Shown here: positions 6,401 to 6,882 of the stretch, piece by piece | Layout: the number at the start of each line of letters is the position of its first letter | Numbering within the stretch: position 1 is the first letter of the stretch | Origin: an uncultured Prevotellaceae bacterium | GTDB taxonomy: Bacteria; Bacteroidota; Bacteroidia; Bacteroidales; Muribaculaceae | Assembly: GCA_905210415.1 (NCBI GenBank) | Contig: CAJLWM010000077.1 | Location: 1 to 6,882 of the forward strand | DNA length: 6,882 nt | Direction of reading: 5' to 3' | Translations under genes and position numbers: made by a program | The notes under the pieces: model-generated | Told to the model about the DNA's origin: nothing | The model's input: the letters and a program-made list of their open reading frames with translations, nothing else | Database searches by the model: none

Positions 6401-6615
6401 AGGGTCTGGCCGCCTTCGAGAGTGGCATTCCACGTCAAGCCATTGAGTGTCGTTGTATAGACGTCTTTTGTCTCCTTGTTTGCGCCGAAGTTGTAAAAAC
6501 CTTCGCCGCCATTTTTCTTGGATTTCTCCCATCCAAACGACCATGTAGAAGCCGATAGCGTCAGTGGTAACAATGCTAAAACCACGACGAATAAAAATTG
6601 CAATCGCTTATTCAT
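3475..6615 (-). CDS. Large secreted modular surface protein (PKD, choice-of-anchor J, T9SS-like tail)
   Basis: 1046 residues with no catalytic domain that I recognise. Signal peptide 1-22 (NKR, hydrophobic LFVVVLALLPLTL, cleavage after LSA). 23-183 is a beta-sandwich like those preceding Bacteroidetes secreted enzymes, ending IYIRKIEIEYE. 190-271 resembles a chitobiase C-terminal-type module (FTPAAGTYDEA, IYYTTDGSNP, VKAVTV). 274-359 is Ig-like (ITATFAGNEEYYPA). 364-453 is a second chitobiase-like module (IWYSTTA). 458-619 is a choice-of-anchor-J / cleaved-adhesin-type domain (YYEQGFDSADGVKDWT, SLLVSPELT, DLAIDAFRL). 622-701 and 703-789 are two PKD domains (YEWAFPGA, AGTYDVALTV; WKWVFQNA). 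795-992 is a further beta-rich domain. 997-1046 resembles a type IX sorting tail (AIYSVDGVKVN, GGIYIVKYSDGS). Likely surface-attached or released, with an adhesive or glycan-binding role inferred only from the modules. It has its own promoter and terminator, with no Shine-Dalgarno. Start chosen as the ATG directly before the signal peptide. Confidence 0.9.
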   Translation of the reverse strand: MNKRLQFLFVVVLALLPLTLSASTWSFGWEKSKKNGGEGFYNFGANKETKDVYTTTLNGLTWNATLEGGQTLAYTSTMGQYFGMASEPCSKAKVWTSDLAGKIKSVKVTARLKDDTFAGNMAVSVNGKAYNCGKEATVSLTGTNTEYAFVPSEAQEGKIEIVINQTSESKNSIYIRKIEIEYESAASSVVAPVFTPAAGTYDEAQSVSLAVSGIEAGTYKIYYTTDGSNPRLADGSRMEYTAPIAVAATTTVKAVTVVGEEMSEVAEAKYVIRKDPQIRFNKETLTLVSGEEGYSDLLNPNKLKPITYKSSAQFVCSVDEYGALFSSYVTADAEAVITATFAGNEEYYPATAQMTVTVKAKTPLKAPEVTPLGGTFNAPVDVTITTDDAEAVTIWYSTTATSEEDFLNSDNTQSTVVEGHEATVTIDRSCTLYVMTRGYNVNSKVVTAQFVVNTPLKAEFTVDKSGTTYYEQGFDSADGVKDWTVGSGWVLKNKNFSAIDPKDVSSISIAYNVANDGESLLVSPELTVQEKSKVEFYAYFGPNFLVYGRWTFNVIDAETNESTTLFNVFDWAQENAYNAPNWNKFTFDLSAFAGKKVKFEFRYPFGGEDLAIDAFRLVKEDDSLVDGVRIFEGETVAFKNMSTGYPDTYEWAFPGATEETSNLENPVVKYNKAGTYDVALTVKSGDKSDRIERKGFVVVTQKAPTALIGLPEEGYESPYVGVYVPTNVPVQFKDLSTGNPTEWKWVFQNANIENNTEQNPTVTFVKKGVVSVGLTAKNDAGQTNDILQYAIQAGGAQYVWNIGIEENTKLSKVALGWYGNYAGSNWLGLDKFAEKYKAPIADARVDSVGVYFASVTAVDPEKEITLTLNSVADNGAPGEVLATAVKKAGELKYSDDDYLCTDFVFNKPVFLKKGTPFYVVIGPFPNESMDKAPYTTDDLAIFCLRRAKGEKTTTWQYVLDEDGNGGYAETGKWYENTDDPTAMAIAPVVAYDFETDGIQGVKTDAAVKGEVEAIYSVDGVKVNAMVPGGIYIVKYSDGSVEKKIAE

Positions 6616-6669
6616 AGGTTTAAAACTAAATTGATTGATTAATGTAACTTTCTTTTGTTTTTACGTTCA

Positions 6670-6699
6670 CAAAGTTACTATTTATAACCTATTTTGCAA
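6670..6699 (-). promoter_or_regulatory. Bacteroidetes promoter of the secreted modular protein gene
   Basis: On the minus strand TTG (6697-6699) is followed after 19 bases by TAACTTTG (6670-6677). This fits the Bacteroidetes housekeeping pattern of a -33 T(T)TG and a -7 TAnnTTTG at normal spacing. Transcription would start near 6663-6665, leaving an AT-rich leader of about 50 bases with no Shine-Dalgarno before the ATG at 6615. Confidence 0.75.
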
Positions 6700-6812
6700 C
6701 AATTTTGTAAAATTATTTTTCGCAAGCCAGTATAAAATCGTCGTTTCCCCCGTATTTTTATCCCATTTCGCATGCCGCCCACCATTTTTTCTGCCATGCG
6801 CAACATACGAAT

Positions 6813-6850
6813 AAAAACAGCGATGCATCTTCAACGTGATGCATCACTGT
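6813..6850 (-). terminator. Intrinsic terminator of a minus-strand gene off the right edge
   Basis: On the minus strand ACAGTGATGCATC (6838-6850) pairs with GATGCATCGCTGT (6817-6829): 13 pairs with one G-U, loop ACGTTGAA, then T residues (6813-6817, the last shared with the stem). The wobble becomes a C-A mismatch on the + strand, so the direction is minus. It lies 32 bases inside the right edge, so the gene it serves ends at or beyond 6882. The span from here to the promoter at 6699 shows no gene. It has only a loose CGCATG/CATGCG inverted repeat (6769-6800). Confidence 0.8.
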
Positions 6851-6860
6851 CAGGTATTCA

Positions 6861-6876
6861 GTTTAACCCAAATCGG
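6861..6876. repeat. Inverted copy of the CCGATTTGGGTT intergenic repeat
   Basis: GTTTAACCCAAATCGG is the reverse complement of CCGATTTGGGTTAAAC, matching 3361-3375 exactly for 12 bases and then with a one-base indel. The two copies flank the 3475-6615 gene and its terminator in opposite orientation. Confidence 0.45.
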
Positions 6877-6882
6877 ACAATA

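Noticed and set aside
6769..6800. CGCATG … CATGCG inverted repeat as a terminator
   Set aside because: The stem is only six pairs with a 20-base loop, and no T-run follows the stem on either strand.

Overview
The window looks like chromosomal DNA of a Bacteroidales bacterium (Prevotella-, Muribaculaceae- or Porphyromonas-like; genus not determinable). Four things point there. The protein families fit: an MG2/TonB-plug-type exported protein, and a PKD / choice-of-anchor-J surface protein with a type IX-like C-terminal tail. Both exported-protein genes are preceded by the Bacteroidetes -7 box TAnnTTTG, and neither has a Shine-Dalgarno sequence. The tRNA carries no encoded CCA. There is no integrase, transposase, phage gene or CRISPR array in the window.

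Layout, left to right. Positions 1-54 are the 3' part of a tRNA-Leu(CAA) on the + strand, followed by an intrinsic terminator (61-90). All protein genes lie on the minus strand. 259-687 is an Hsp20 small heat-shock chaperone with a strong GGAGG ribosome-binding site. Its upstream region (688-901) holds two hairpins, a palindrome and three GGTGAC boxes spaced 22 and 24 bp apart. 902-3187 is one continuous reading frame of 761 codons, interrupted only by an in-frame amber TAG at 1979-1981. The N-terminal piece has a signal peptide and an MG2-like domain. The C-terminal piece has a carboxypeptidase-regulatory-like domain and a TonB-plug-like domain. I read this as one broken (or read-through) gene. 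3188-3474 holds the promoter of that gene, a cluster of short repeats and the terminator of the next gene. 3475-6615 encodes a 1046-residue secreted modular protein. 6616-6882 holds its promoter and, at 6813-6850, the terminator of a minus-strand gene that lies mainly or wholly beyond the right edge.

Each gene seems to be its own transcription unit. The two exported proteins would act at the outer membrane or cell surface, while Hsp20 is a cytoplasmic holdase. I see no evidence that they form one pathway. The items most worth checking are the in-frame amber, the 12-nt match to the anti-Shine-Dalgarno sequence just after it, and the GGTGAC repeat cluster upstream of hsp20, which may be a solitary insertion-sequence end.
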